This document shows, in pieces, positions 1 to 9,781 of a DNA stretch of 64,000 bases. The notes under the pieces are model-generated. The model was not told the DNA's origin. It saw nothing but the letters and a program-made list of their open reading frames with translations, and did not search any database. This stretch comes from Fragilariopsis cylindrus CCMP1102. Lineage: Eukaryota > Bacillariophyta > Bacillariophyceae > Bacillariales > Bacillariaceae. The stretch covers positions 1,054,001 to 1,118,000 of the forward strand of contig FMBT01000289.1 in NCBI GenBank assembly GCA_900095095.1. Direction: 5' to 3'. The position numbers and the translations under genes are program-made. Numbering within the stretch: position 1 is the first letter of the stretch; each line of letters begins with the position of its first letter.

Positions 1-2371
1 ATAGATGGATCTGCATGACAGTGATCAGACAAGCATCTAAATAATCACTTTCTGGTTCTTTGGTATACAAAATTTCAACGGGAAATGTTCTCCCCGGAAT
101 TGTGAAGATGGGACACTGAAAGAAATATGTTGAAAACTTTTCTGCATCAAGCGTCGCAGAAGTCACGATGATTTTCATATCCGGTCTTCGACGACAAAGA
201 TCTTTCAATAGGCCAAAGAGGACATCGGTATGGATCGTCCGCTCGTGGGCCTCATCTAGCATAAGGGCAGAGTACCGTTTGAGATCATTATCCGCCAAGT
301 ATTCTCTCATGAGCATACCATCCGTCATATACTTGATAATGGTATCGGATGATGTTACGTCTTCGAATCGAATTGAATAACCCACCTGCTCTCCTAATGC
401 GCAACCGTATTCTTCTGCAACACGTTTAGAGACTGAGACTGCAGCGACACGACGAGGCTGCGTACACCCGATCATACCATGTTTCGTGATCCCCATTTCT
501 ACCAGGTATTGTGTCATTTGCGTAGTTTTACCAGACCCAGTCTCCCCAATCACCACAAGTATTTGATTGCCTAAGATGGCGGACATAAGTTCCTTCTTCA
601 ATCTGAAAATAGGAAGTGACTCACGTTGATCCTTAAGAGATTTGTTGGAAATGATACCGTAACTCAATGTTTTGTTTTCCACTTTTTGTTTCCATTCCGG
701 TGCCCCCTCGAGTTGCGACATGACATTAATACTTCGTAATTCTTGCGCAAAGTGACGTTCTCCCGCGTCAGGTAATGGATCCTCCCATGGACGATTCAAA
801 TCTTTGGGGATGCTATCGATCAATTGATTGGCTTGTGCCGATCGCAATTCACGCCTTTCCTTGGCCAAAGTGGACTGTTGAAGAGCTGCTCGTTGTAATG
901 AACCATCTGGATTTTTAACGATCTTAACCGGTTCGAGGTCTCTCCTACCACTCCTTCTAGTTTGACCGCGAAGGAAATTTGGTTCTACCTCGGCCAATTC
1001 TACTTCCGTCTCTTCCTCTGTTTCTTCCACTGCTAACATACCATGTACTGGATCGTATGTGGGATATTGCTCTACAGGTAATACTCCCGACTTGATGAGT
1101 TGTTGCGCTTCGAATAATTCGTGTTCAGTCAATGCCTGTTTAGTAGGTCGAAAACCTTTACCGGTACCACCACCACTACGTTGTTGCGCTCGAAGTTTGT
1201 CCATATCCAATCCAGGATGGACAACGGGCGTGGAGGCCATCGGTGCCATACTTGCACTACCACCACCACCACCACCACCGATATCCCCCGCGGCCGTTTT
1301 ACGAAATGGCATACGATCTTGTCCCGTCCGTTGATCAACATCCTTGATAGAAAGAATGAGTTTTTTCGTGTCACCGTTTCCCGTCATGGAAATCAACTTG
1401 ACCCACACGGATTGCCCCTTCCGAAAGTCCTTACGTTGATAGTTGTTTGGGAGTTGGTTTTTGTAGCACATCCCCGAACTGCTATTATTGTTTTGAAACT
1501 CGTCTAAACTGATACGGATACCAAAATCTAATATTTGTTCAATACGACCGTTATAAATCTCGTGAACTTCGAGAATTGGTGATGATCGAGGACGTTTCGA
1601 ATTATTTGTAGCGCCAGGGTCCGATTTGACATCGTTATTGGTCATCCACGCAGGTAAGTTGGAAACCCCACGTCGTTGACTCGATTCTACACCACCTGAG
1701 GCAACCGCAGAGGGTTTATTATTATTATTACTTTTGGAATCTTTGTTTATGTCACGTTCGTAAAATCCATCGTCGAGCGGAACAGAGTTCACAAGATTGG
1801 GTTTGGCTAATCCTGGAAAATCAGACGACAAAGGATTATTATTACTACCATCAGCACAAGACCCACCACTTTTGTTGATGCGTGTTTTTTCAACTTTTTC
1901 CTGTTGTTTTTTCATCCAACGTCGGATTCTAGGTGATTGACTTTGGACCCATTCCAATAGATTTTTACATAAACTGAGAGGCAAATCTGTACCGTTTTCA
2001 GCCAACAGCTGTTTCAAATTTTGAGATTCTTCTAACAATCTTTGTGTACCAAGTCCCTCCCAACCACCACCCCTCTTTAATTGTGTTTCCACTAAATGAA
2101 TAATAAATTCCGTCAACGTTTTGTCGGTGAGACCGTTCAAATGCGGACTCAAGGATTCTGTAACTCGCGATGTTAGGGCCATATCTTCCATACGTTCAAC
2201 GGGTGTTAACGGGGTGGCTTTTTTTGCACCTTTATTCTTTTTCTTCTTCTTCTTCTTCGATGTGGCATCTCCGCTGCCGCCGCCATTCTCGACTGTAGTG
2301 CTATCATTATTTATGGGCATGGTAATTAATTCACTGTTGTGTAGTAAGGTTCCTACCGTTTCGTCGTACAT
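1..2371 (-). CDS. DHX8: PRP22/DHX8-type DEAH-box RNA helicase, 5' part (3' end outside window)
   Basis: Spliceosomal RNA helicase that releases mature mRNA from the spliceosome (family knowledge). Reading the minus strand from the ATG at 2371 gives one open frame to the window edge. It has a Lys-rich N-terminal stretch, a helical N-terminal domain ([12 protein letters not shown]), and an S1-like RNA-binding domain around 1380-1560 ([34 protein letters not shown]). A linker [20 protein letters not shown] is very typical of DHX8. The first RecA domain follows, with [10 protein letters not shown] (Walker A), TQPRR, DEAH and SAT motifs. The frame stops being visible at [12 protein letters not shown], so RecA2 and the C-terminal OB domain lie off the window. 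A second in-frame ATG at 2320 is an alternative start. No intron is needed. The next feature upstream is the copia insertion, about 200 bp away. Confidence 0.93.
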   Translation of the reverse strand, partial: MYDETVGTLLHNSELITMPINNDSTTVENGGGSGDATSKKKKKKKNKGAKKATPLTPVERMEDMALTSRVTESLSPHLNGLTDKTLTEFIIHLVETQLKRGGGWEGLGTQRLLEESQNLKQLLAENGTDLPLSLCKNLLEWVQSQSPRIRRWMKKQQEKVEKTRINKSGGSCADGSNNNPLSSDFPGLAKPNLVNSVPLDDGFYERDINKDSKSNNNNKPSAVASGGVESSQRRGVSNLPAWMTNNDVKSDPGATNNSKRPRSSPILEVHEIYNGRIEQILDFGIRISLDEFQNNNSSSGMCYKNQLPNNYQRKDFRKGQSVWVKLISMTGNGDTKKLILSIKDVDQRTGQDRMPFRKTAAGDIGGGGGGGSASMAPMASTPVVHPGLDMDKLRAQQRSGGGTGKGFRPTKQALTEHELFEAQQLIKSGVLPVEQYPTYDPVHGMLAVEETEEETEVELAEVEPNFLRGQTRRSGRRDLEPVKIVKNPDGSLQRAALQQSTLAKERRELRSAQANQLIDSIPKDLNRPWEDPLPDAGERHFAQELRSINVMSQLEGAPEWKQKVENKTLSYGIISNKSLKDQRESLPIFRLKKELMSAILGNQILVVIGETGSGKTTQMTQYLVEMGITKHGMIGCTQPRRVAAVSVSKRVAEEYGCALGEQVGYSIRFEDVTSSDTIIKYMTDGMLMREYLADNDLKRYSALMLDEAHERTIHTDVLFGLLKDLCRRRPDMKIIVTSATLDAEKFSTYFFQCPIFTIPGRTFPVEILYTKEPESDYLDACLITVMQIHL

Positions 2372-2571
2372 AAGCAGATCGAATGTTTGTGTTGCTCTTT
2401 TTGTAAATTTTATGTCGGCTATGATTTTGAGATTACTGTATTTATTGTGCCGTGGTGCTGTGTGGTTGATCTTGCTATTATTTCTAAGCTGTTTATATTG
2501 TACGACTAAATTTAATCACGGACTAACTTAGGTTCTTGATCATCTGAGAATTCGGTCTTAAGACTTGTGCC

Positions 2572-2575
2572 CCAC
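2572..2575. repeat. Target-site duplication (CCAC), left copy; right copy at 9778-9781
   Basis: CCAC sits directly outside the left LTR and again directly outside the right LTR (9778-9781). Copia elements usually make 5-bp duplications. The fifth base does not match here (CCCAC against CCACT), so this is either a 4-bp duplication or a 5-bp one with a substitution. Confidence 0.6.
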
Positions 2576-2691
2576 TGAAAATAGTACGACATGGTCGTTC
2601 TACTAGTTAGTGAATAATATTTTAAATTATGATTTAGATTACGTGGTTAATATTCTACAGTGGTCTGTCCGTCAACACTCCCATTATTTCA
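2576..2691 (-). repeat. 3' LTR of copia element (116 bp)
   Basis: Second copy of the 116-bp repeat, identical by eye to 9662-9777. On the element's strand it directly follows the purine-rich tract at 2692-2700. Confidence 0.92.
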
Positions 2692-2700
2692 GTCCCCTCA
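2692..2700 (-). other. Polypurine tract of copia element
   Basis: On the element's strand the bases just before the 3' LTR read TTGAGGGGAC, a purine-rich stretch in the position of the plus-strand primer. Confidence 0.65.
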
Positions 2701-2810
2701 AGTAAGTCGTGGGAAATGGAACAATATGAGGCATTTCTACTCACTTAATTGGTCTTTGATTAGTTAATATGCGAGAAAAATAACTCACTACATGTAAGAA
2801 AAATAACTTA

Positions 2811-4757
2811 CTATTCCGGTGCAAAGAAATAGATCACCTTACCTACAAGGTGGTCTCGTTTAGCACCAGAAGACAACGGTTTAGTTGCTATATCAGCACA
2901 GTTTTCATGTGTACTGATATGGCCCGTTCGACACTCATCTGCAGCCACATTCTCTCGAATATAATGGTAACAGATTGAGTTTGCTTTCTTTCTTAAAGTT
3001 GATTCTGGTTTTGATGTATTATATATCACAGACATATTGTCTCCATAAATGTATGTAGGTTCTTTGATTGGAATACCCATCATACGAAGCTTATATCTAA
3101 TGCCTTTGGTAACGTCCAGTCCTGTTTTCATAGCAATGAATTCAGCACCAAACACTGAGTTTTCGATTCTAGTTTGTTTCTTACTGAACCACTGAATCGG
3201 TGCCTCATTTAAGAAGACAAAGAATCCAGTTCTTGATCTTCGACTATTGCCATCTCCAGCAAAGTCTGAATCACAGAATAATCGCAGTATCACCTCCTGT
3301 CCTAAAGGTTTAGGCATCAGTGGTGGCAATTCTTCCTTAACATCTCCATAGAAATTATTCCAATCTCTCTTGGGGAAGTTCTCATGATCAATTTCTGGAT
3401 AAGAGGGATCGAATATCATGACACTATTTTTCTTGTACTTTAGATATGAGAATATCCTAAATACTGCTTCTAGGTGACCTTCTCGTGGCATAGCCAACTG
3501 AGAAGCAAGTTCTGAAACTTCAGTTATTATATCAATTCTACCTAGTTCTACCATCCACCTTAATATTCCTATTTGGGATTGATAGTAGGAGCATAATACC
3601 GGGTCAAGCTCAGGGCTCAAGTCCAGTTCTGGTCTATATCCATTAGCAAATGGACTAGTAGCATTTCTTTTGGGTTGTTTTCGCCCATTCATATTCTTCG
3701 CCAAGTAGTTATCTACATTGGTTACAGCTTCACTGACATATTTAGTGGGTGATATACCCCATGCAGGAATGTATTCTTTTTCATCATTTTCTTCGTTGAC
3801 TTCACACTTCATAATCTTACCACCAAGATATATATCAGGGTCTCCTATAGAGTTTGGTTTCATTACAAAGAAGTCATCTAACTTATCTAATTCAGCCGTG
3901 GCATCATGGTTAATGCACAGAGCGTCATCGACATACAGTAATATGTAGCCATAGTATTTAGTCCCATCAGGTCTAATACATTGTTTGAGCCATACGTCAG
4001 GATCAGCTTTGCAAGAGTCATAGCCCATATTGAGCATACAATCTGCTAAATGATTCCTAAATGCTGCTCCAGCACTCTTAGTGCCATACAGTGCTCTTAC
4101 GATAACACCTACTTTGCCCTTATCTTCACCAAATTCATCACCAAGAACTGTAAACAGTTTCTCAGTTGTTGGTGCAGTTAGGTACGCATTTTCAATATCT
4201 GAAGTTTTCACCTCTAATCCATTTAATGCAGCTATTGTTAAAGCAATCCTTACAGATTCTCGCGATACAACAGAGGCATATGTTAAACTAGCAGGGGTTC
4301 CGGTTTCATTACCATTGCCTACCATTCTAGCTTTTCTTTGGAAGTTCTCCATCTTAACATCAAAGATAATATGGCATCCAATATGGGTAAATCCAACAGG
4401 CGCTTTTTCACCATGTGGTTTTATATCAAATGCTATTCGCACTTTACCCATTTCTTTCTTTATTGCCTTAGCCCATAGATCATTATCATTTTGATCATCT
4501 AATAGGAAAGCATCTTGCACTGTCTTAGGTATTTCGAACCCAAATTTGTGTGTTCTCTTGTGATATCGAGAATTAACCGCTAGTATTATACGGTCTCTTT
4601 TGTTTAGAGTATATGGTACCCACCATTTGAAGGCAGGTTCATCATCTATACCAACTGATAAAGCATATTCTGCAACCTCTACAGGGTTTGATTCCTTTAG
4701 GTTAGCAAGCTTCTCCCAAGTTGTTGTACCATCCTTCCATTCTACACAAAGAGCCAT
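2811..4757 (-). CDS. Copia Pol, C-terminal part: chromodomain-like segment, reverse transcriptase, RNase H
   Basis: 648 codons. The N-terminus (CVEWKDGTTTWEKLANLKES) resembles the chromodomain-like segment that joins integrase to RT in diatom copia elements. RT follows, with the catalytic YVDDALC box. RNase H follows, with CDSDFAGD, SVFGAEFIAM and YGDNMSVI, which supply its acidic residues. The protein ends near the 3' LTR, as expected. The ATG at 4757 is only the first Met in this frame. In intact relatives this segment is continuous with the integrase ORF, so the ORF boundary is a frame break rather than a natural gene start. Function: reverse transcription of element RNA. Confidence 0.92.
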   Translation of the reverse strand: MALCVEWKDGTTTWEKLANLKESNPVEVAEYALSVGIDDEPAFKWWVPYTLNKRDRIILAVNSRYHKRTHKFGFEIPKTVQDAFLLDDQNDNDLWAKAIKKEMGKVRIAFDIKPHGEKAPVGFTHIGCHIIFDVKMENFQRKARMVGNGNETGTPASLTYASVVSRESVRIALTIAALNGLEVKTSDIENAYLTAPTTEKLFTVLGDEFGEDKGKVGVIVRALYGTKSAGAAFRNHLADCMLNMGYDSCKADPDVWLKQCIRPDGTKYYGYILLYVDDALCINHDATAELDKLDDFFVMKPNSIGDPDIYLGGKIMKCEVNEENDEKEYIPAWGISPTKYVSEAVTNVDNYLAKNMNGRKQPKRNATSPFANGYRPELDLSPELDPVLCSYYQSQIGILRWMVELGRIDIITEVSELASQLAMPREGHLEAVFRIFSYLKYKKNSVMIFDPSYPEIDHENFPKRDWNNFYGDVKEELPPLMPKPLGQEVILRLFCDSDFAGDGNSRRSRTGFFVFLNEAPIQWFSKKQTRIENSVFGAEFIAMKTGLDVTKGIRYKLRMMGIPIKEPTYIYGDNMSVIYNTSKPESTLRKKANSICYHYIRENVAADECRTGHISTHENCADIATKPLSSGAKRDHLVGKVIYFFAPE

Positions 4758-4807
4758 CCTTTGGTGGTCTTGCGTAGGGATTTTCGGTTGTTACTGTTAT
4801 GTAGGCG
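4758..4807 (-). other. Frame-disrupted junction between integrase and RT ORFs
   Basis: Translating this stretch and its edges gives recognisable Pol-like fragments in changing frames. DGHAVE appears one frame off the protease-integrase ORF, then AYITVTTENPYA in a third frame, then KTTKGW in another, before CVEWKDG in the RT frame. At least two of the breaks fall in short A runs. This looks like coding sequence with several single-base losses rather than an intron, since no GT-AG pair restores the frame. Confidence 0.7.
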
Positions 4808-6946
4808 TCAGCCTTTCGACAGCATGGCCATCTTTCTTTGGTCACAGATTGATTTCAACAATAGATATTGTTCTCCATCAGCGTTACACTGTGCATACAT
4901 ATTTTCTGCTATAATATTTGCAGTATATTCAGCTTCAGCACCATCAGGGAATTCTAGAATGTATGCTCTAGTATCGAACATAACATCTATATGAGATGTC
5001 CCCTTAAGTGAGCCATCAGCTTCTCTTTTTCTTTCCCTAACTCTAGCTGTGCGCATCGAGTCTTCATGTGGGAGTAGGACTTCTGCACCTATATATGCAT
5101 CGAAGTCCTGATACTCATCCCTGTCTTGTACTTCAAAGGGTTTCGTATCTTTATCCTTATAAGGTTTATTAATAGGAGTTACAAATTCTTCAAATTCATC
5201 TTCGAAATCTGATTCTTTTGCAGCTGGTCCTAGAGCCTCATGGATTTGGATTGTATATTGTTTCATCTGTTCTATTTTCACAGGATCATGGTACTCATCT
5301 TTTGTCAATGGTCTATAAGTAGACACATGTCGAGTGTTTCCATTTTCTTTTAGTATCTTACCAGTCATGGCAGGGCCAATATCGATAGATGGTCCAAGCC
5401 AGCGACCTAATACTAATTTGTCCTCAGGAAATGATATTGCTGAGTCATGATACAGGCACCAATCATACCAACCTAATTCGAAGAATTGGGATATGTCAGC
5501 TGTTTGACCTGTCATACGTGTTTGGGGTACTTGACCTTCCAATTGCCAAATGTCTACTGCAGTATGTGATTTAATGAATGATTCTAATTCAATACAATCA
5601 TCCCATATACGCTTAGGACATTGGGTTTCCATCATCTTTCTTCCAGACGATTTCTTTACCTCTCTTATAGCTGCTTCCGCAGAATTAGAGAATGGTGTAT
5701 ATGGTTCTGTTTGCTTTGTTTTACAATCAGCTTCAGTGCATTTACGTCTGAAGTCACCGTGTATTTGAGCTTTTGCTCCGTCCATCACCATGACGTCAGG
5801 GACGCCTATGTCTTTGAAGAACTTAGATAAAGTGTGATGTGCCTCTGCCTCCTTTCTAATTGGATAAGCGCGGGTATAACCGAAGTCAGTACTGTATATC
5901 TGAGCATATCGGTTCTGTCGTTTAGACTTGACGGTTGATTTAAGTGTGTCAGTGAAAACAGTATGTGGTATTCGTCTATACCGTAACATCCTATCGTTTG
6001 TTCTGAACCTTCTGCTAATAGCAGGGTTGGCGATATGCCTCACACCTCTTTGTGTTGTGACTCGCAGCGTGTTTTGTGCTTGTCTTAGTGGTATCTTCCA
6101 TGTGGATGCTAACTTTTCGGCTGATAAGCCTTGTCGATTCGACGTTGAAGTAGCAGAAAGATTCCTATTTTCTTTTAATAGGTCAGCAAATACATCTTCA
6201 TTTAACAAAGGATCTATACTGTTAAGTATTGCTTCACCTTGAGAGGTGGCGCGATCATTCCTTGATAGAGAATTCAATGCAGCTACTGAAAGTTTTGTAG
6301 TAATTGGGATTTCACTTATCGATTTAATGACAAATCTATCAGGTCTGTCCCCTGGCTCTTTTAATTCGCCATAGTTATCAAGCATTGCAGCTTCTGCCAG
6401 TTCATATTCCTTTGTCTGTGGATCCCAAGTGAGATCTGCACTGGTCAAGGTTAAACGTGGCAATAATTCGTATTGTTTTAACGTTGGTTTACTAACATGA
6501 AATGTCGACGTCACACCTCTAATAAGAAGTGGTATTCGAAGTAGTTCATTCGTGTCAGTTACTCCAGACATTGCATGTGTTTCGCTAGTCGGATTTTCAG
6601 TCATACTCTTTGGGTGTTCATTAAGTATGATATCATTCTCACGGACTTGCATTGGACAAAGTAAGGAGTGTTTCATATTTTCTAGATAAATAGCTTGGTG
6701 TATTACTAATATGTATTGAGAACCAGTATAGTGTGTATATAAAAATGCTCCACTAAGTATTGGTGTCGTTACAGTCCCCACGGAAGGATCAGCAAAAGAT
6801 ACTATTGCTGTTCTTTCCGGATATGGGGTTTCTACTTTTAAAGCATTACAGCCTAACACACATGTGTCGGCGTGCGAATCGAGATCAATATAAGATTCTC
6901 CATCCTCAATATCCATTATAGAAGATATTGTCACATGTACAGGCAT
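4808..6946 (-). CDS. Copia Pol, N-terminal part: aspartic protease and integrase
   Basis: 712 codons. The protease active-site region is DLDSHADTCVLG (about residues 21-32), with flanking SLLCPMQVRENDI. The DDE integrase core is in the middle: FTDTLKS, VMDGAKAQIHGDF and AEAAIREVKKSSG carry its acidic residues. The acidic C-terminal region ends at DQRKMAMLSKG with a UGA, where the frame breaks. This ORF is in the same frame as gag: gag's UGA is followed by four sense codons and then this ATG, so Gag-Pol could be made by readthrough. The role is cleavage of the polyprotein and insertion of element cDNA. Confidence 0.92.
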   Translation of the reverse strand: MPVHVTISSIMDIEDGESYIDLDSHADTCVLGCNALKVETPYPERTAIVSFADPSVGTVTTPILSGAFLYTHYTGSQYILVIHQAIYLENMKHSLLCPMQVRENDIILNEHPKSMTENPTSETHAMSGVTDTNELLRIPLLIRGVTSTFHVSKPTLKQYELLPRLTLTSADLTWDPQTKEYELAEAAMLDNYGELKEPGDRPDRFVIKSISEIPITTKLSVAALNSLSRNDRATSQGEAILNSIDPLLNEDVFADLLKENRNLSATSTSNRQGLSAEKLASTWKIPLRQAQNTLRVTTQRGVRHIANPAISRRFRTNDRMLRYRRIPHTVFTDTLKSTVKSKRQNRYAQIYSTDFGYTRAYPIRKEAEAHHTLSKFFKDIGVPDVMVMDGAKAQIHGDFRRKCTEADCKTKQTEPYTPFSNSAEAAIREVKKSSGRKMMETQCPKRIWDDCIELESFIKSHTAVDIWQLEGQVPQTRMTGQTADISQFFELGWYDWCLYHDSAISFPEDKLVLGRWLGPSIDIGPAMTGKILKENGNTRHVSTYRPLTKDEYHDPVKIEQMKQYTIQIHEALGPAAKESDFEDEFEEFVTPINKPYKDKDTKPFEVQDRDEYQDFDAYIGAEVLLPHEDSMRTARVRERKREADGSLKGTSHIDVMFDTRAYILEFPDGAEAEYTANIIAENMYAQCNADGEQYLLLKSICDQRKMAMLSKG

Positions 6947-6958
6947 AAGATAACGGAC

Positions 6959-8569
6959 TCAGCGTTTCTTACGAGGTACTTTGAGGCTTGATGATTTCTT
7001 AGATTTCTTCTTCTTCACCGGTCCATCATCTGAATCGGTGTCATCAATCAACATATCGTCGTCAGTATCAGATAAATGCTCAACCATAGCAGATTCTGAA
7101 ACTAGTTGTTCGATTTTAGACTTCATTTTGCTAAGAGTCTTCTTATTTTTCATGACAGCAGTTTTAACTTGGCTGACATTTGCCTTGTGTGGGCTACCCT
7201 TTTTGGTATTGCGTCTACTATTCTTACGCAAGTAGTTGCGTTGGTTCTTTTTCAAACCATTCCATTCGACGGTGGTATAATACCTACCATTATCGATCTT
7301 AGAAGAATCATAATTGGCTGAGGGATCATATCCATCCTCTTCACCACCAGTTTTGTCTCCTTGACGCGTGCGATTACCTCCGCCATTGCGAGAGGAGGTT
7401 GCAGAAGAAACATTAACATTACTCTTTTGTTCTTTAGTATGTTGTTTCTTTGACTCAATGAAAGTGCGGTATGTACCAACAACCTTATCGAAAGTGTCTA
7501 GTGCGGGATTTGCACTTACTGTAGCCTTTACTGTATCCAAGCCGGGATCAGTAATTCCAAGACTAAAGAGACGGATCTTCGATGTTTCATCGATGCCTCT
7601 ATGATTGCTCATAACCTTAAGATGCTCAAGTATGGTATGTTGATCCATATGAGCTAAGACATATTTCTCGAATCCCCAGTTACGCTTACTGCCACCGTCA
7701 AGTGTCATAGTTTGTAACTTATTTTCAGCCTTTGATGCATAATTCGCAACGGCTTGGGTTCCTAACAATGCTGTATATAATGCAAAGTAGGCAGCACGAC
7801 CATCTCGTGACTGCTGATGAGCTTTGATGTACGTATAGTACGGAGTACCATAGCAAATCTCATACAAAATCTTCCAAATAACAACACGATCGAGCGTGTA
7901 GTAATGGGTGTATGTCGTTGTTCCAGGAAGGAAGATTGGTGCACGCGCAACCAGTTCATGGTTGAATGACGCGAACGTACTTCCGACAGTTCCAAAAGTG
8001 GGCTCCAACGCCTCAGGTAGTGGCCCTTCATTCTCACGATAGACATAAGAGAGAGGAATTTTCGATACACTACCCACCATATCAAGTGTGAACTCGCCAA
8101 ACTCTGTAAAGAATTCAAATACTTTGTTCGCATTGATCTTAGGTGCTTCGGAAATCTTTAAGTTGACTTGTGCTTCGATTTCTATCTTATAGTCTCGCAT
8201 AGTCTCGATGCTACCAAGGGTAACATCAGCAAAGGCACACGTTCTAGATACATTCGCACATGTGCGAATATAGAATGAGGCTAGCTTAATATTGTCAGCA
8301 TGTAAAGCTGCAATAGCAATTCCAGGATTTGGATACATAGCTGGGTAAACTGCACCAGCTGCACCACCTGCGACTGGGGCTCCTGCGTTAGGATGAACTA
8401 TCATCCCACCAGGCTTGCGACAGACACGACATAACTCCTTAATAGAGTCATCAGTTAGTCGTTTTAGTATAGTTAAACTATTGATCGATTGATCATGCAC
8501 CATGAAGTGTGCTGCTTGGGGTGATAAGCCAAGCCGACCGAATAGGCCCCTCATTGCTGCATTGTCCAT
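6959..8569 (-). CDS. Copia Gag
   Basis: 536 codons. The N-terminus (GLSPQAAHFMVHDQSINSL, LTDDSIKELCRVCRKPGG) matches my memory of diatom CoDi Gag proteins. The middle region is a capsid-like mixed domain. The C-terminus is basic and Ser/Asn-rich (KKKKSKKSSSLKVPRKKR), suited to binding RNA. I see no CCHC zinc knuckle. The ORF ends with UGA in the same frame as the following Pol ORF. Confidence 0.88.
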   Translation of the reverse strand: MDNAAMRGLFGRLGLSPQAAHFMVHDQSINSLTILKRLTDDSIKELCRVCRKPGGMIVHPNAGAPVAGGAAGAVYPAMYPNPGIAIAALHADNIKLASFYIRTCANVSRTCAFADVTLGSIETMRDYKIEIEAQVNLKISEAPKINANKVFEFFTEFGEFTLDMVGSVSKIPLSYVYRENEGPLPEALEPTFGTVGSTFASFNHELVARAPIFLPGTTTYTHYYTLDRVVIWKILYEICYGTPYYTYIKAHQQSRDGRAAYFALYTALLGTQAVANYASKAENKLQTMTLDGGSKRNWGFEKYVLAHMDQHTILEHLKVMSNHRGIDETSKIRLFSLGITDPGLDTVKATVSANPALDTFDKVVGTYRTFIESKKQHTKEQKSNVNVSSATSSRNGGGNRTRQGDKTGGEEDGYDPSANYDSSKIDNGRYYTTVEWNGLKKNQRNYLRKNSRRNTKKGSPHKANVSQVKTAVMKNKKTLSKMKSKIEQLVSESAMVEHLSDTDDDMLIDDTDSDDGPVKKKKSKKSSSLKVPRKKR

Positions 8570-9661
8570 TGTGTTGTTTAATGGTTATTATTAAAACTAA
8601 CTTGTAGTTTAATATCTTCTACAAAACTTATTACGTGTTTGTTTATCCACAAGTTTCGAAAAGTGAGTGAAGAAAAGTGAAGAAAAATGGACCTTTATTT
8701 TGGGTTGTATTTTCTGTTATTTCGCTTTCTCGTTTTTCGCTCTAATTTACTTAGTACAAATGCTGTAGAATCCTACAGCACAGTTTTCAGCCTAAGTAAA
8801 TTCATTGTATTTTTCGTTAGTTTTGGACGGAGTCACTCAATTATTAGGAGTGTTAGTGTGTTAATAGTGCCCAACGCGCGAATGATTAATCGGGATTGAT
8901 TTTCAGCTGTATCAATTCGCAGTTTAGTATCAGGGCACATACATGAATATTGAAATTTTCGTCCTGTGGAGTACAAGCTAGTACGCGCCTGCCACATTCC
9001 ACCCCTTAGAAGTCCCGCGAAATCAAATCATGACTTCAATTACGCGTAACATCAAGTGGTATCTTTGATTTCTATTCTATTTTTGAACTTCAATACGCTT
9101 AGGAGTGATCAAATTTTCCCTAGACGCGACTTAATTTTGTCAGTTGAGGTTACTGTTTGTTGATACACATCAGTAAGTATGGCTTACGAGTGAATTTTTC
9201 ATTGATATGCCCTTTTGGTTTGTATTGGGCTCTGTGTATGACTTGAACGATTGGAGCGCAAGCCTGTCACTAAAGTATAAGATAGTGCTTAAATTGAGTC
9301 TATTTTAGCTCTATTTTAGATTGATTTTCAAAATACTTTGTCTTTTAATTATGACCATGGGATCTGGTTTCGAAGCAGAACCTTGTTATTGTATTTAGCT
9401 ATTAGATATAGCCTTAGCACAACACCATGAATGCGGTTCGATTCATATGGTTGGTGTTGGTGTGGTATCATCACTTTATCGTGAATATACTGTTTATATT
9501 TTGTCGCAAAATCGATACGACTCGCTTTTACGGAATTCATTCAAAATGAATTATCTCATCCGTTTGTTGGTCAAAATGATCAATCAAAGCATACATCATC
9601 CTTATTAGAGACTACCTATGCAATCTTAGCATGGTTAGAGTACTCTATGGGTCTGATAAAC
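8570..9661 (-). other. Copia 5' leader, about 1.09 kb, no supported gene
   Basis: The leader between the 5' LTR and the gag ATG is nearly ten times longer than the LTR. Small ORFs on both strands (for example 8687-8899 and 9349-9540) lack family features and are not supported. Packaging and translation signals may lie here, but nothing can be shown by eye. Confidence 0.6.
9648..9661 (-). other. Primer-binding-site position of copia element (atypical)
   Basis: Immediately after the 5' LTR the element's strand reads GTTTATCAGACCC. It shares TATCAGA with the usual initiator-Met primer site TGGTATCAGAGC but lacks the TGG that pairs with the tRNA CCA end. The primer tRNA is therefore unclear. Confidence 0.35.
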
Positions 9662-9777
9662 TGAAAATAGTACGACATGGTCGTTCTACTAGTTAGTGAA
9701 TAATATTTTAAATTATGATTTAGATTACGTGGTTAATATTCTACAGTGGTCTGTCCGTCAACACTCCCATTATTTCA
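9662..9777 (-). repeat. 5' LTR of copia element (116 bp)
   Basis: This direct repeat is identical by eye to 2576-2691. Read on the element's strand it starts TGAAATAATGG and ends CTATTTTCA, so it has the TG...CA ends of an LTR. At 116 bp it is short for a copia LTR. Because the element is on the minus strand, this right-hand copy is the 5' LTR that drives transcription toward gag. Confidence 0.92.
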
Positions 9778-9781
9778 CCAC

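Larger units (their letters stand above)
2576..9777 (-). mobile_element. Ty1/copia-type LTR retrotransposon (CoDi-like), 7.2 kb
   Basis: A complete copia-type element lies on the minus strand: 5' LTR 9662-9777, leader, gag 8569-6959, protease-integrase 6946-4808, RT-RNase H 4757-2811, polypurine tract, 3' LTR 2691-2576. Domain order protease, integrase, RT, RNase H defines Ty1/copia. The Gag N-terminus and the WKDG...LKESNPVEVAEYA segment between integrase and RT resemble diatom CoDi elements (from memory, no search run). The two LTRs show no mismatch by eye, which implies a recent insertion. The coding region nevertheless has an in-frame UGA between gag and pol and several frame shifts between integrase and RT. 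This copy therefore either uses recoding, is freshly defective, or carries base-call indels. Confidence 0.93.

Noticed and set aside
1059-1507. Plus-strand ORFs of 91 and 128 codons
   Set aside because: They lie opposite the PRP22/DHX8 coding sequence and depend on its Gly run (CCA/CAC repeats).
9349-9540. 63-codon ORF in the copia leader as a possible extra retrotransposon gene
   Set aside because: Short, no domain and no similarity to envelope or accessory proteins.
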